64,000 bases of DNA, from positions 1 through 64,000 of the forward strand of contig BLMC01000003.1 of the NCBI GenBank assembly GCA_011959805.1, in the 5' to 3' direction. The notes below the pieces were generated by a model. It saw only the letters and a list, made by a program, of their open reading frames with translations. It made no database searches and was not told the origin of the DNA. The DNA comes from Lachnospiraceae bacterium. Its GTDB lineage: Bacteria > Bacillota > Clostridia > Lachnospirales > Lachnospiraceae. Positions within the stretch are counted from its first letter, which is position 1. Every line of letters starts with the position of its first letter. The translations under genes were made by a program, and so were the position numbers. This document shows positions 50,650-60,261 of this stretch, in pieces.

Positions 50650-50691
50650 GAAAAGGTGACTCTATAAGTAATATGTTCGTCGAAGCTGATA

Positions 50692-50743
50692 AATACCGAG
50701 TATAAGTAGGAAAGATAACTTCTTTCTATTTATACTCGGTATT
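50692..50743. terminator. Bidirectional intrinsic terminator
   Basis: AATACCGAGTATAAGTAGGAAAG-n-CTTTCTATTTATACTCGGTATT between convergent genes. Confidence 0.85.
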
Positions 50744-50755
50744 GTATAGACAGTT

Positions 50756-52168
50756 TTATTCCGCAGATTTTGGCAACCGATGACGGAAGAGTGCATGGCT
50801 AAGTTTCTGCCAGCTAAATGGTATCAGCGGATAGAGATAACTCTGTCCAGACACCATCTTGTTAGTGACAATAGCAGTAAAGAATAAAATAACACCTACG
50901 AGGTATCCCCAGAATTGGAATATAGAGGTTAGTATTAGGTTAATTAGTCTGAAAAACTTAATAGCATAACCTAGTTCGTAACTTGGATGGGTATAATTGG
51001 CAATGGCAACAAACGCCATATACAACATGACTTCGGCATTAAACCATCCGCTTTTGACAGAAAATTCACCAAGAATCAACGCTGCCATTACACTCAGAGG
51101 AGTCGATAGCATATTTGGGGTGTTGACTGCTGCAAGTCTCAGACCATCGATGGCAAGTTCTAGGATTAAAAATTGCCATATGAGTGGTACATTAATATCT
51201 TCTTTTACCACAATAAATTCAAATCCGGCTGGAATCCAGTCTGGGTTCTGCATTAATAGCAGAAAGGTTGGAGTAATAAAATACGTTAGTATCAGAATTA
51301 GAAAGCGCGAAAGGCGCAGATACGAACCTGTAACTGGCGGAAAATAATAGTCATCTGCTTCTTGTATCATATCGAGAATGCTAATAGGCAATATCATTGC
51401 AGAGGGAGAGTTGTCTACTAAAATGATAATATTTCCTTCCAGTATTTGTGCCGCCGCGGTGTCTGGACGTTCTGTATACTTAAATTTTGGAAAAGGATTG
51501 TACCATTTTGAAGTGTAAAGACATTCCGCAAGACTTTCTTGGTTTAGTGTCAATGCATCCACTTTAATATTGTTGATGCGATCGCGTATCTTTTTTAAAA
51601 ATTCTTTGTCAACTCTACTGTCCATATAACAAAGTACAATATCTGTGTTGGACGCTTTTCCAGCGTTGAGCATTTCCATGCGTAAATCGGTGCTTCTAAT
51701 ACGACGGCGTATCAGCGCTGTATTGAATACGACTGTTTCCACAAAACCATCTTTGGAACCACGCAGAACCTTATCTTTTTCTGGTTCAGATACCCCACGG
51801 GCAGGATAGGTGCGAGAATCTATCAGAATACATTGGTCAAAACCATCGATAATGATAGCAAATACGCCACATAGAATATTTTTGGCAATTTCATCAAAAT
51901 CCTTCGTGAGGTCGACCTCTACATAAGGCATGAGCTGATTTAGTTTTTCTGCATTGTTTGGGAGGTCCTCGGCTTTTAAGCCCATTAGAAATTGCAAAAG
52001 TTTTTGCATTAATACATCTTTGCAAAAACCGTCAACAAAGTAAAACATAGCATTTTTATCGCCAATTAAGATATCACGGCTTACAATGTCAAATGATGTT
52101 TCTGCGTGAAGTAATTCTGTCAAATGTTTTTTATTTTCCTCAAAATTTTGATACATTTGTATAACCAT
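50756..52168 (-). CDS. Spore germination protein, GerA family (A subunit)
   Basis: VFNTALIRRRIRSTDLRMEMLNAGKASNTDIVLCYMD, LVDNSPSAMILP, EEDYY-like QEADDYYFPPVTGSYLR; TM C-terminus. Confidence 0.93.
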   Translation of the reverse strand: MVIQMYQNFEENKKHLTELLHAETSFDIVSRDILIGDKNAMFYFVDGFCKDVLMQKLLQFLMGLKAEDLPNNAEKLNQLMPYVEVDLTKDFDEIAKNILCGVFAIIIDGFDQCILIDSRTYPARGVSEPEKDKVLRGSKDGFVETVVFNTALIRRRIRSTDLRMEMLNAGKASNTDIVLCYMDSRVDKEFLKKIRDRINNIKVDALTLNQESLAECLYTSKWYNPFPKFKYTERPDTAAAQILEGNIIILVDNSPSAMILPISILDMIQEADDYYFPPVTGSYLRLSRFLILILTYFITPTFLLLMQNPDWIPAGFEFIVVKEDINVPLIWQFLILELAIDGLRLAAVNTPNMLSTPLSVMAALILGEFSVKSGWFNAEVMLYMAFVAIANYTHPSYELGYAIKFFRLINLILTSIFQFWGYLVGVILFFTAIVTNKMVSGQSYLYPLIPFSWQKLSHALFRHRLPKSAE

Positions 52169-52412
52169 GCCTTTCTAAGTTATTTTGGTACGAATGGTCA
52201 GCACACGAGTGTACCGAAGATGTATTCTTTTGTTCATATATGGATTCAGTATGTGTCAAAATATATATTTCATACATTTTTTTTATCTTTTATCCACCTA
52301 AAATTTACTTTTTCATATATTTTCAGAATACTTGTTATATGTTTTATTTAGCAAAAAGCATCTCTATTTAATAAAAATAATAGAAAGAACAAAAGCAATA
52401 TAGAAAATATAT

Positions 52413-52637
52413 CAGATTGCAGTATGTGATGATGATTCAACGACTTGTGATATGATGACAGAGGGAATTAAAAAGTGGAATCAAGATATTAGAATTTTTT
52501 GCTTTGCATCTGGGAAGGCATTGTTAGAAGCCTATGTTTTTTACGATGCGTTTTTTAGATATTGATATGACTGGAATAAATGGTATTGAGACAGGTAAAC
52601 AGATTCGTCAAGGTGTGTTATTGCTCAGTGTTGTATA
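52413..52637 (+). pseudogene. Decayed response regulator (LytTR/AgrA-type receiver remnant)
   Basis: QIAVCDDDSTTCDMMTEGIKKWNQDIRIFCFASGKALLEAY, then frameshift into FLDIDMTGINGIETGKQIRQ, then stop. Confidence 0.7.
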
Positions 52638-52670
52638 AGGAATTTGGCATCTTCCAGTCGATTTGTTTTA

Positions 52671-52833
52671 TGAATAATAATTTGGTTCCAATTGTTTGAG
52701 GTAATTTTTCAACAAGTGTACTTGAAAATCAGACAGTAACATGGGGAGAACTGCTGGCATCATTGGTGGTCAGCGGCGTGATTTTTGGGATGTTTTTGTT
52801 TGCAAAACCATTTTGCAAGAAGAGAGAAATCTG
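52671..52833 (+). pseudogene. C-terminal remnant of a membrane protein (possibly ABC-2 permease)
   Basis: NNNLVPIV*GNFSTSVLENQTVTWGELLASLVVSGVIFGMFLFAKPFCKKREI* with internal stop. Confidence 0.4.
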
Positions 52834-52941
52834 AATTTGGCAGAATGTATATTTTAGAAGATATCTGCTGTTTTTCCTAGTAGCATTCTTGTAAATTTGA
52901 CATATTATGATAGTAACTATGCAAAAACAACAAGGAGCGGT

Positions 52942-53121
52942 ATGGATATGCAGGAATGGAAACCGCCAATGCCATATATGGAACAATTTCCTATTGCGAT
53001 GGCATATGTACCATGGCAGAAAAATTGTATCATGTACGAAAATCTTGATGAAGCCTTTAAGACAGGCACCGTATTCCCAGAACTTAACAAACCATTTTTA
53101 GGAAGGAGAGTAAAGGGATGA
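52942..53121 (+). CDS. cotJA: Spore coat-associated protein CotJA
   Basis: Small N-terminal cotJ gene (PMPYMEQFPIAMAYVPWQ...) followed by cotJB and cotJC. Confidence 0.85.
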   Translation: MDMQEWKPPMPYMEQFPIAMAYVPWQKNCIMYENLDEAFKTGTVFPELNKPFLGRRVKG

Positions 53122-53408
53122 ATACAGGATGCAAACAATGTATGGAGGCATATACAGAGAGACAAAAACTTTTGTACGAAATTGGAAAGATTGATTTCGT
53201 GTTGAAAGAGCTAAACCTTTATCTTGATACTCATCCATATGATCAGCAGGCGATGGCTAGTTTTCGTCAATACAACACGCTGAAAAATAAACTGGTAAAA
53301 GACTATACAGAACAGTATGGACCACTTGTGTTAAGTTGTGTTGATATGGATAGTAGAGAATGGAAGTGGGCTATTCAGGATTGGCCGTGGGAAGGAGGAT
53401 ATAACTAA
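53118..53408 (+). CDS. cotJB: Spore coat protein CotJB
   Basis: LLYEIGKIDFVLKELNLYLDTHPYDQQAMASFRQYN; overlapping starts and stops in the operon. Confidence 0.9.
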   Translation: MNTGCKQCMEAYTERQKLLYEIGKIDFVLKELNLYLDTHPYDQQAMASFRQYNTLKNKLVKDYTEQYGPLVLSCVDMDSREWKWAIQDWPWEGGYN

Positions 53409-54004
53409 TGTGGAATTATGAGAAGCGTTTACAGTATCCGGTAAAGATTACCCAGACCAATCCGCAGATTGCACAAGTTATTATAAGTCAGTATGGCGGT
53501 CCAGATGGAGAGCTTGCGGCTTCAATGCGATATCTTGCGCAGAGATACACTATGCCATACAATACTGTGACAGGACTGCTCACGGATATTGGCACAGAGG
53601 AGTTGGCACACTTTGAAATGATTTGTGCAATTGTTTATCAGTTGACAAAGAATCTCACGCCAGAGCAAATCAAAGAGTCGGGATTTGATAAGTATTATGT
53701 GGATCACACATTGGCACTCTGGCCACAAGCAGCAGGAGGCATTCCGTTTAACGCTTGTGAATTTCAGTCTAAAGGTGATGTGATTACCGATTTGACAGAG
53801 GATATGGCAGCAGAACAAAAAGCCAGGACAACATATGACAATATCCTTCGGCTGGTTAAAGACCCTGATGTCTGTGATCCGATTAGATTTCTACGTGCAA
53901 GAGAGATTGTACATTTCCAGCGTTTCGGTGAAGCGCTGCGAATCGCTCAGGAAAATCTCGATTCTCGTAATTTTTACGCATTTAATCCGGAATTTGATAC
54001 ATAA
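53408..54004 (+). CDS. cotJC: Spore coat protein CotJC (manganese catalase-like)
   Basis: MWNYEKRLQYPVKITQTNPQIAQVIISQYGGPDGELAASMRYL; ferritin-like ExxH motifs. Confidence 0.93.
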   Translation: MWNYEKRLQYPVKITQTNPQIAQVIISQYGGPDGELAASMRYLAQRYTMPYNTVTGLLTDIGTEELAHFEMICAIVYQLTKNLTPEQIKESGFDKYYVDHTLALWPQAAGGIPFNACEFQSKGDVITDLTEDMAAEQKARTTYDNILRLVKDPDVCDPIRFLRAREIVHFQRFGEALRIAQENLDSRNFYAFNPEFDT

Positions 54005-54052
54005 GAAAATCTTGTTTTATTTTATTGAAATCGTTCTCTATGAATATATGAT

Positions 54053-54100
54053 ACAAAATAGCAGATTTGTAGAAAAATTATCGCAAATCTGCTATTTTGT
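54053..54100. terminator. Intrinsic terminator between cotJC and apbE
   Basis: ACAAAATAGCAGATTTG-14 nt-CAAATCTGCTATTTTGT, 17-bp perfect arms. Confidence 0.85.
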
Positions 54101-54103
54101 ATG

Positions 54104-54190
54104 TACACGGACATGGAAAGGAACTAAGCAGCCAAAGCTGCCGGTGTCCGGCGCACAAGTAACTCGATTGCACATGAACGCGGAAAGGTA
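54104..54190. repeat. Dispersed intergenic repeat, family B, copy 3 (divergent)
   Basis: GCAGCCAAAGCTGCCGGTGTCCGGCGCACAAGTAACTCGATTGCACATG resembles positions 18-90. Confidence 0.5.
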
Positions 54191-54195
54191 ATATG

Positions 54196-55284
54196 TTAAG
54201 AAAAAATAATTTCGTAATCTTTTGTAATAAAAATTGCTTCTACATTTTCTAATGTATGGATATATTCTAGTCCTTTTTCCAGTCCGAGAATATAACAGTA
54301 GGTACTGATAGCATCCCCCATCATAGAGGAATTGGAGAGAATTGTAACTCCTAAAAGGTCACTTTGAACTGGATAACCAGTTGTTACATCAAAGATATGA
54401 TGGTAAATGGATTTGCTTTTTTCATTGTCATCTGTGATAAAATAGCGCTCATAACAACCAGAAGAAACAATGGAAATATCTTCTTTTTGTAGAGTGGTAA
54501 TAACTTCATTGACAGCACCAAATGGTTTTTGTATTCCCACATGAAAGGAAGAACCATCTGGCTTGGAACCAATAAGCAAAACGTTTCCACCAAGGCTGAT
54601 AATGCCATTTTTTATATCTTGTGACAACAGATAAGATTTGAGCTGGTCTGCGATATAGCCTTTGGCAATAAAGCCAAGATCGATAGCACTTTGACTATCT
54701 TTAAGTACAGCAAAGTAATCTGCATATTCTGAGAGCACTGTATCATAACTAATTTTGGTTCCATTAGCATCTGTTATCTGTAGATTTTGATAGTTTACAT
54801 GTTCAAGAAGTTGAGAGAGGGTTTGTTTGGAAGGAACATAATAGTTGTAGTCTGCAACAATAGATGCCTGTTTCATTTGACCTGCAATATTCCATTCCTC
54901 AGAGATAGGGCGAAGTGTGAGATCTAATAGGCCTTGACTTTGTTCGCAATAATACAATGCAGACTGAATCAGTGATGCAGTTTCATAAGAGATAGGTACT
55001 GCTTGCCCATTGGCATGATTGAGATTCCATATTTCTGAACCTTCTTGTGTGGCACTAAAAAGAGACTCGTATTTTTCACAGAGCATTAGACAATGGTCAA
55101 GCACTTTTGTTTTTTGGGAATCATAAATAGTAATGGATATGGCAGTATCAAATGCAAAACCAGTTCGGGAGATTGGAGCGGCAAAACGATGATTAGAACA
55201 GCCATTGACTACAATTAAAATAAATAATAAAAATCCAAAGAATAGGTATTTTTTATAGTTTGTAGATATTGATAAAGTTTTCAT
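54196..55284 (-). CDS. apbE: FAD:protein FMN transferase (ApbE) lipoprotein
   Basis: Lipobox (VVNGCSN), LGFIAKGYIADQLKSYL, HIFDVTTGYPVQSDLLGVTILSNSSMMGDAIST. Confidence 0.9.
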   Translation of the reverse strand: MKTLSISTNYKKYLFFGFLLFILIVVNGCSNHRFAAPISRTGFAFDTAISITIYDSQKTKVLDHCLMLCEKYESLFSATQEGSEIWNLNHANGQAVPISYETASLIQSALYYCEQSQGLLDLTLRPISEEWNIAGQMKQASIVADYNYYVPSKQTLSQLLEHVNYQNLQITDANGTKISYDTVLSEYADYFAVLKDSQSAIDLGFIAKGYIADQLKSYLLSQDIKNGIISLGGNVLLIGSKPDGSSFHVGIQKPFGAVNEVITTLQKEDISIVSSGCYERYFITDDNEKSKSIYHHIFDVTTGYPVQSDLLGVTILSNSSMMGDAISTYCYILGLEKGLEYIHTLENVEAIFITKDYEIIFS

Positions 55285-55784
55285 AAGATATATCTCTCCG
55301 TAATGTTTGATTTCACTTTATATATGCAATAGATGCCTATCAATAATTATTTTACTATGCAATGATATCAATGAATAATAGTATAGTCAATCTTTTCGAT
55401 AACAACTTTATTTAATAGTAACTGTTGATATTATAAAATATTGTTTGTATCTCACTTGATTTAGCACAATTTTATTTATGAAAGGCATCGGCTATAATGA
55501 TTTTTGTACACAGATTTTACGGTTTTATCAATGAAAGCCAATGATGTTACAACTTTAGTAAGAATTTATTTTTCGGACCTCTATTATTGAAATTCCTATA
55601 AATATTCAGAAAATAATTGAAATTGCATTTAAAATGCTATATAATAAACTCTGTAAATCTATTATGTAAATTCATAACCCTTCTACGGTATGATTACAGT
55701 ATGGAATAAGTATGGTGATGAAAATAGCCTTTTGGAGTCTATGGATAAGAGGATATAAATGATAGAAACGGAGGATTATCGAAT

Positions 55785-57092
55785 ATGAAACTGCATGATG
55801 ATTATTATGAGGAGGAGCACAGTTCAGGTTCCAAAATGACTTATGTGTATATGGCGTTGATTATGTCAGCGATTATTTTGGGGGTGACAGCGCTTGTCTT
55901 TTGGGCAAATCAATCAAAAACGAAATCAGATGGAAGTGGATATGCCGCAGCGCTTGCGCAGAAGGAAGCAAAGGCGGCAGCAGAAAATAAAAAGATAGAG
56001 ACAAATGCTTCAGAAAATACAAGTACAAAGAGTAAACTTACATCAAATGATCTTGATATCTGGACACTTCCAGATACAGGAAGAGAAAAGAATACTGCAC
56101 AATCCAATCGAAACAATGGTACAGTCACAAATCAAACGACAGGGGAAACGGTTATTGACGGTTCTGCAAATACTTCAGATAGCAAAGAACCATCTAAGAC
56201 TGCGGATGAACTGTCCAATGGCAAGACCTCTGTCTACGATATGACGACCAAGGAAGATGTAAGTGAAGAGAAGAAAAGTGAGGAGAGTGAAACTGCAAGT
56301 TCGCAGGAGGACGAGGAAGAAGACGAGGAAGAAGAACTTGTAAAACGTATTCAAGTCAAACATGCAGATGGGACAAGAGAGTGGGTAGATGTCAATGAGG
56401 ATATTCCAAGAAATAAATACGACTTGTCTAATTTGAAATATAAGAAGCCAATTATGAATTATTATGAGGATAGCAAGATCGTATCTAAGTGTGGCGTTGA
56501 TATTTCAGCCAATCAGGGCGAGGTTGACTTTAGCAAGTTAAAAAGTGCAGGCTGTGATTTTGTGATGATTAAGGTTGGAGCAAGGGGATACAGCAGCGGT
56601 AAACTGGTTTTAGACACAGAATATCAGGACAATTTAAAAGCTGCAAAGAAAGCAGGGCTTGACATTGGAGTATATTTTTGTTCGCAGGCGATTAATAGAT
56701 CAGAGGCAAGAGAGGAAGCAGATGAACTTTTGGATGCTATATCGGGCTATAGTGTAACATATCCAGTTGCATTTGTTATGGAAACAGTAGAGGATGATAT
56801 GGCACGAATTGAAGCGTTGGATATGACTGAGAGAACACAGATTGCGAAAGCATTTATGAATCGAATTGAAGATGCTGGTTATCAATCTATGATTTATGGG
56901 GATAAAGAATGGTTACTAACAATGGTAGATATGGAAGAATTGCAGGAATATGATGTATGGTTTGCGCAGGATAGTGATGAACCAGAGTATCCGTATGAAT
57001 TTGGTATGTGGCAGTATGATTCTGATGCCAGTATCAAGGGAATAAAAGGTGATGCAGCGATGATAATGAGTTTTAAAGACTATGCAAAATAG
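55785..57092 (+). CDS. Membrane-anchored glycoside hydrolase family 25 (lysozyme-like) protein
   Basis: N-terminal TM, low-complexity S/T/E linker, GH25 domain (CGVDISANQGEVDFSKLKSAGCDFVMIKVGARGY...GVYFCSQAI). Confidence 0.9.
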   Translation: MKLHDDYYEEEHSSGSKMTYVYMALIMSAIILGVTALVFWANQSKTKSDGSGYAAALAQKEAKAAAENKKIETNASENTSTKSKLTSNDLDIWTLPDTGREKNTAQSNRNNGTVTNQTTGETVIDGSANTSDSKEPSKTADELSNGKTSVYDMTTKEDVSEEKKSEESETASSQEDEEEDEEEELVKRIQVKHADGTREWVDVNEDIPRNKYDLSNLKYKKPIMNYYEDSKIVSKCGVDISANQGEVDFSKLKSAGCDFVMIKVGARGYSSGKLVLDTEYQDNLKAAKKAGLDIGVYFCSQAINRSEAREEADELLDAISGYSVTYPVAFVMETVEDDMARIEALDMTERTQIAKAFMNRIEDAGYQSMIYGDKEWLLTMVDMEELQEYDVWFAQDSDEPEYPYEFGMWQYDSDASIKGIKGDAAMIMSFKDYAK

Positions 57093-57112
57093 CCATTAAA
57101 ATTTCTAAATAA

Positions 57113-57152
57113 CAAACAAAAAGGGCATGGAATCAAAGCTCTTTTTTGTTTG
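57113..57152. terminator. Bidirectional terminator
   Basis: CAAACAAAAAGGGC...GCTCTTTTTTGTTTG between convergent genes. Confidence 0.75.
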
Positions 57153-57930
57153 ACTTATAATTTAGAATTTTGTCTGATATTTTCAGCCGAGAGTAGATAT
57201 CGGCGTATGCTGACGGAGAAAGTCCTTCAATATAGTTTGGCGTATAATTTTTTTTAATTCCATTTTTTTTGAGAATATCAATCGCCTTGTTGTAAGCAAT
57301 CGCTGCATCAATCTCACTATGATAATAGCCAACAATATAATATCCAGGTACGTTGATGCGTGCCCGGTATTTTTTTTTGCCTTTATACAAAACTTCAGAG
57401 ACACCTTGATACTGATTAATGATGGCTAGATTCTCATGTCGAAAATCGGTGTCGTCATCATTCAAAAAAAGATAATCTTTTCCGGCTACAGCAAAGCTTC
57501 GGATGCCATAGCGATTTAGGATGTTTACTTGCATTCCATAATCAGCTACAAAAAGATGACCATCACGTTTCATAATTTTTCGCGAAGAATAATAAAACAA
57601 GTCATCAATATCAAATTTCAATACATCAGTCGGGGACAAATAATAGTAGAAAAATTTTGTTCTTGCATAGATGGGGGTGCTAAAATAAATACCATTGTCA
57701 CGAAAATTAATCAAAATAACCCACTTTTCAAAAGAAAGAGGAGAACTATCTTTGTATTGATGAATGCTGAGTCGATTGCGATTTAAGATACTATCTGCTT
57801 CGAGATAGGCAGCGTTTGCTTTCGATATGGTATCAAATCCGCCAAGACTGATATGTTTTCGTCGATATGTTATAGAGGCGCGATAGTAGACTGTACCATC
57901 TTTTCTTTTTGCTGCATATGTACCTTTCAT
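57133..57930 (-). CDS. AP2-like DNA-binding domain protein with degenerate HNH-like centre
   Basis: N-terminal GTYAAKRKDGTVYYRASITYRRKHISLGGFDTISKANAAYLEAD and C-terminal GVSEVLYKGKKKYRARINVPGYYIVGYYHSEIDAAIAYNKAID look AP2-like; centre YLFLNDDDTDFRHENLAII is HNH-like without the His residues. Confidence 0.6.
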   Translation of the reverse strand: MKGTYAAKRKDGTVYYRASITYRRKHISLGGFDTISKANAAYLEADSILNRNRLSIHQYKDSSPLSFEKWVILINFRDNGIYFSTPIYARTKFFYYYLSPTDVLKFDIDDLFYYSSRKIMKRDGHLFVADYGMQVNILNRYGIRSFAVAGKDYLFLNDDDTDFRHENLAIINQYQGVSEVLYKGKKKYRARINVPGYYIVGYYHSEIDAAIAYNKAIDILKKNGIKKNYTPNYIEGLSPSAYADIYSRLKISDKILNYKSNKKEL

Positions 57931-58160
57931 TGCAATAGTCCTTTCATCTGTTTTTATGTTTGATTCCTTATTGAAAATTATAGCACAGTTTTGGAACTTG
58001 CTACAATAAGTGACCTATATACTATTTTAGAAAGTTTTTAGTATTTTTTATGGGACAAGCGAATAGACTAATAAAAGGTAAAATCTGAAGTGGGTTGGGA
58101 AGAAAGGCCGTAACGGTCTGGATGCTATGTTGGCAATAAGAAAGGAAAGATTCGCAGATT

Positions 58161-58763
58161 ATGTATTCAAAAAGCAATATCCTTCTATTCATTGCATACA
58201 CTGTATGCGCGGGACTGTTAATAGTTTCACGGCAGTACGAAGTACAAGCAGAAAATGTTGACGAACAAGTAACAGCGACAGTGAAAGCAGTGACAGAGCG
58301 TGTGGAACTGGAACGATTGGAATCCCTAGAACGTATTATAACATATAAGACATTAAAACCACGTTTTTGTATTGAAGTGTCAGAGAAAGATTTAGAAACA
58401 CTTATGAGGATTGTGGAGGCAGAGGCAGGGGGTGAAGATAGGAAAGGAAAGTTACTGGTAGCAAATGTGGTGATCAATCGTGTGAAAAATAAACGTTTTC
58501 CAGATAATATAACAGATGTGGTATATCAACAGGCGCATAATGTAACACAGTTTTCGCCTGTATCAAATGGAAAAATCAATCAAGTAACAGTGTCGGAAGA
58601 GACAAAGGATGTTGTGTACAGTGCACTTCGAGGGGAGGATATATCAAACGGTGCTTTATTTTTTATGGCAAGAAAATATGCTGCACCTGAAAATGCAGCA
58701 TGGTTTGATGATCATCTAACGTTTTTGTTTTCGTATGGTGGGCATGATTTTTATGCAAGATAA
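58161..58763 (+). CDS. Cell wall hydrolase, SleB family
   Basis: LMRIVEAEAGGEDRKGKLLVANVVINRVKNKRFPDNITDVVYQ...FSPVSNGKI. Confidence 0.92.
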   Translation: MYSKSNILLFIAYTVCAGLLIVSRQYEVQAENVDEQVTATVKAVTERVELERLESLERIITYKTLKPRFCIEVSEKDLETLMRIVEAEAGGEDRKGKLLVANVVINRVKNKRFPDNITDVVYQQAHNVTQFSPVSNGKINQVTVSEETKDVVYSALRGEDISNGALFFMARKYAAPENAAWFDDHLTFLFSYGGHDFYAR

Positions 58764-58789
58764 AATATTGAGTGCTGCCTATTTTTATG

Positions 58790-58813
58790 GTATAATGTCT
58801 TCAGACATTATAC
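58790..58813. promoter_or_regulatory. 24-bp palindrome containing a -10-like hexamer
   Basis: GTATAATGTCT-TC-AGACATTATAC between sleB-like and hipA-like genes. Confidence 0.65.
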
Positions 58814-58904
58814 TAGCTCAAATGAGCATAGATTTATTGAGGTGGCAGAGCAATTATAGTATACTGTATCAGAAATACAATTTTTAGATGAGCGGTGAGT
58901 TATT

Positions 58905-60020
58905 ATGTATTTAATGCTGGAAAATACCAAAATATTATATTTTAATTTTCAGGATTTTACGGTGGAGGTAATTCGAGAGGAGTTGCTTCCATTCTATCTG
59001 CGGTCGAATATTAAGAAGTCGGCAGCAATGAAGGATATTTTGTCAAATGTGCAAGCAGTAAAAAGTTATTTAAGTAGTAGAATGTTGTCTCTGTCGAGAG
59101 ATAATGCAAAAAAAATTTATGCTGCTTTTCAAATCCCGCAGATTGATACTATTGACAATAGAGTTAATATCTGCATTAAGTGCAAAGGAGTATCCATTCA
59201 GGATAGTTATTGGGTGAAGGAGGAGAATGGTTCTGAAAATTGGGAGGACATTAATATCCGAAAAAATAAACTGAAGGATATTGTTGACTTATCGCTGGGG
59301 GGATATAGTCCAACAATTACGACAAGTGTGATTTGCCCAGAATTAACAACAAAAGGGTTGTTCCGAAAGGGTTGGGTGCGCATGGGAGATACTTTGTATC
59401 TGCTAAAGTCAGATAAAACAAAGGACAGTGTAAACACTAGGATGGAGATATTGACTTCGGAAATTTTAGAGTGTTTTGACCATACAATCGAGAGTGTAAA
59501 GTATGTTGGTGACGATAAAAATATGATGGATGGTATGGGGCATGTATCTATCTGTAAAAATTTTGTTGGAGAAAAATATTCTTTTGTGGAAGCATGTGAA
59601 GTAATGGATTACTGTAGACGTCTTAACATTAATTTTAGGGAGTATTGTCTGAAGCGCTGGGGAGCAGAATTTGCCAGCATTCCAGTGCTTGATTATATTG
59701 TTGTAAATACTGATAGACACACACAAAATTACGGGTTTATGATGAACAATGAGAGTGGAAAAATCGAATATCTGGCACCGTTGTTTGACTTTAATTGCGC
59801 ACTTGTAGCGGATTATTTTGCACATGATGCACGGGATACGCTAAGTCAGATGTTTAACACGAAGGATACACTTCGTGAACTGGCACAGCAATACATAGTT
59901 TACACGAATATTGAATTTCATGAAGATCGGTTTGTTGAGGTAGCTGAGAGGAACAAAAGTTATGCATATATTTTTGAGAAAGTATATGAGAGAATACAAG
60001 AATTGGGGATGGTTGAGTAA
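58905..60020 (+). CDS. HipA-like (PI3/4-kinase fold) protein kinase
   Basis: VLDYIVVNTDRHTQNYGFMMNNESGKIEYLAPLFDFNCAL catalytic and DFN motif region. Confidence 0.8.
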   Translation: MYLMLENTKILYFNFQDFTVEVIREELLPFYLRSNIKKSAAMKDILSNVQAVKSYLSSRMLSLSRDNAKKIYAAFQIPQIDTIDNRVNICIKCKGVSIQDSYWVKEENGSENWEDINIRKNKLKDIVDLSLGGYSPTITTSVICPELTTKGLFRKGWVRMGDTLYLLKSDKTKDSVNTRMEILTSEILECFDHTIESVKYVGDDKNMMDGMGHVSICKNFVGEKYSFVEACEVMDYCRRLNINFREYCLKRWGAEFASIPVLDYIVVNTDRHTQNYGFMMNNESGKIEYLAPLFDFNCALVADYFAHDARDTLSQMFNTKDTLRELAQQYIVYTNIEFHEDRFVEVAERNKSYAYIFEKVYERIQELGMVE

Positions 60021-60261
60021 GAGTAGTGTGAAATTAAAATTTCACCCATCTTGATTTGTACGCCTGCTGAAGCAGCCAGATGGGAGTTAGTGTATAAAAT
60101 TGATTGCTGTTTACGCCCCAATGCATGAGTTGAGATTAAACATAGCTGGTAAAATTGTGTTTTTGGGCGATGCTTGCAGATGACATAACCCTATGATATA
60201 CTATAAAAAGTTATTCCAATTTGTGCGAATTGCTAAAAAATAGATAAGAGGAGAAAGTGAA

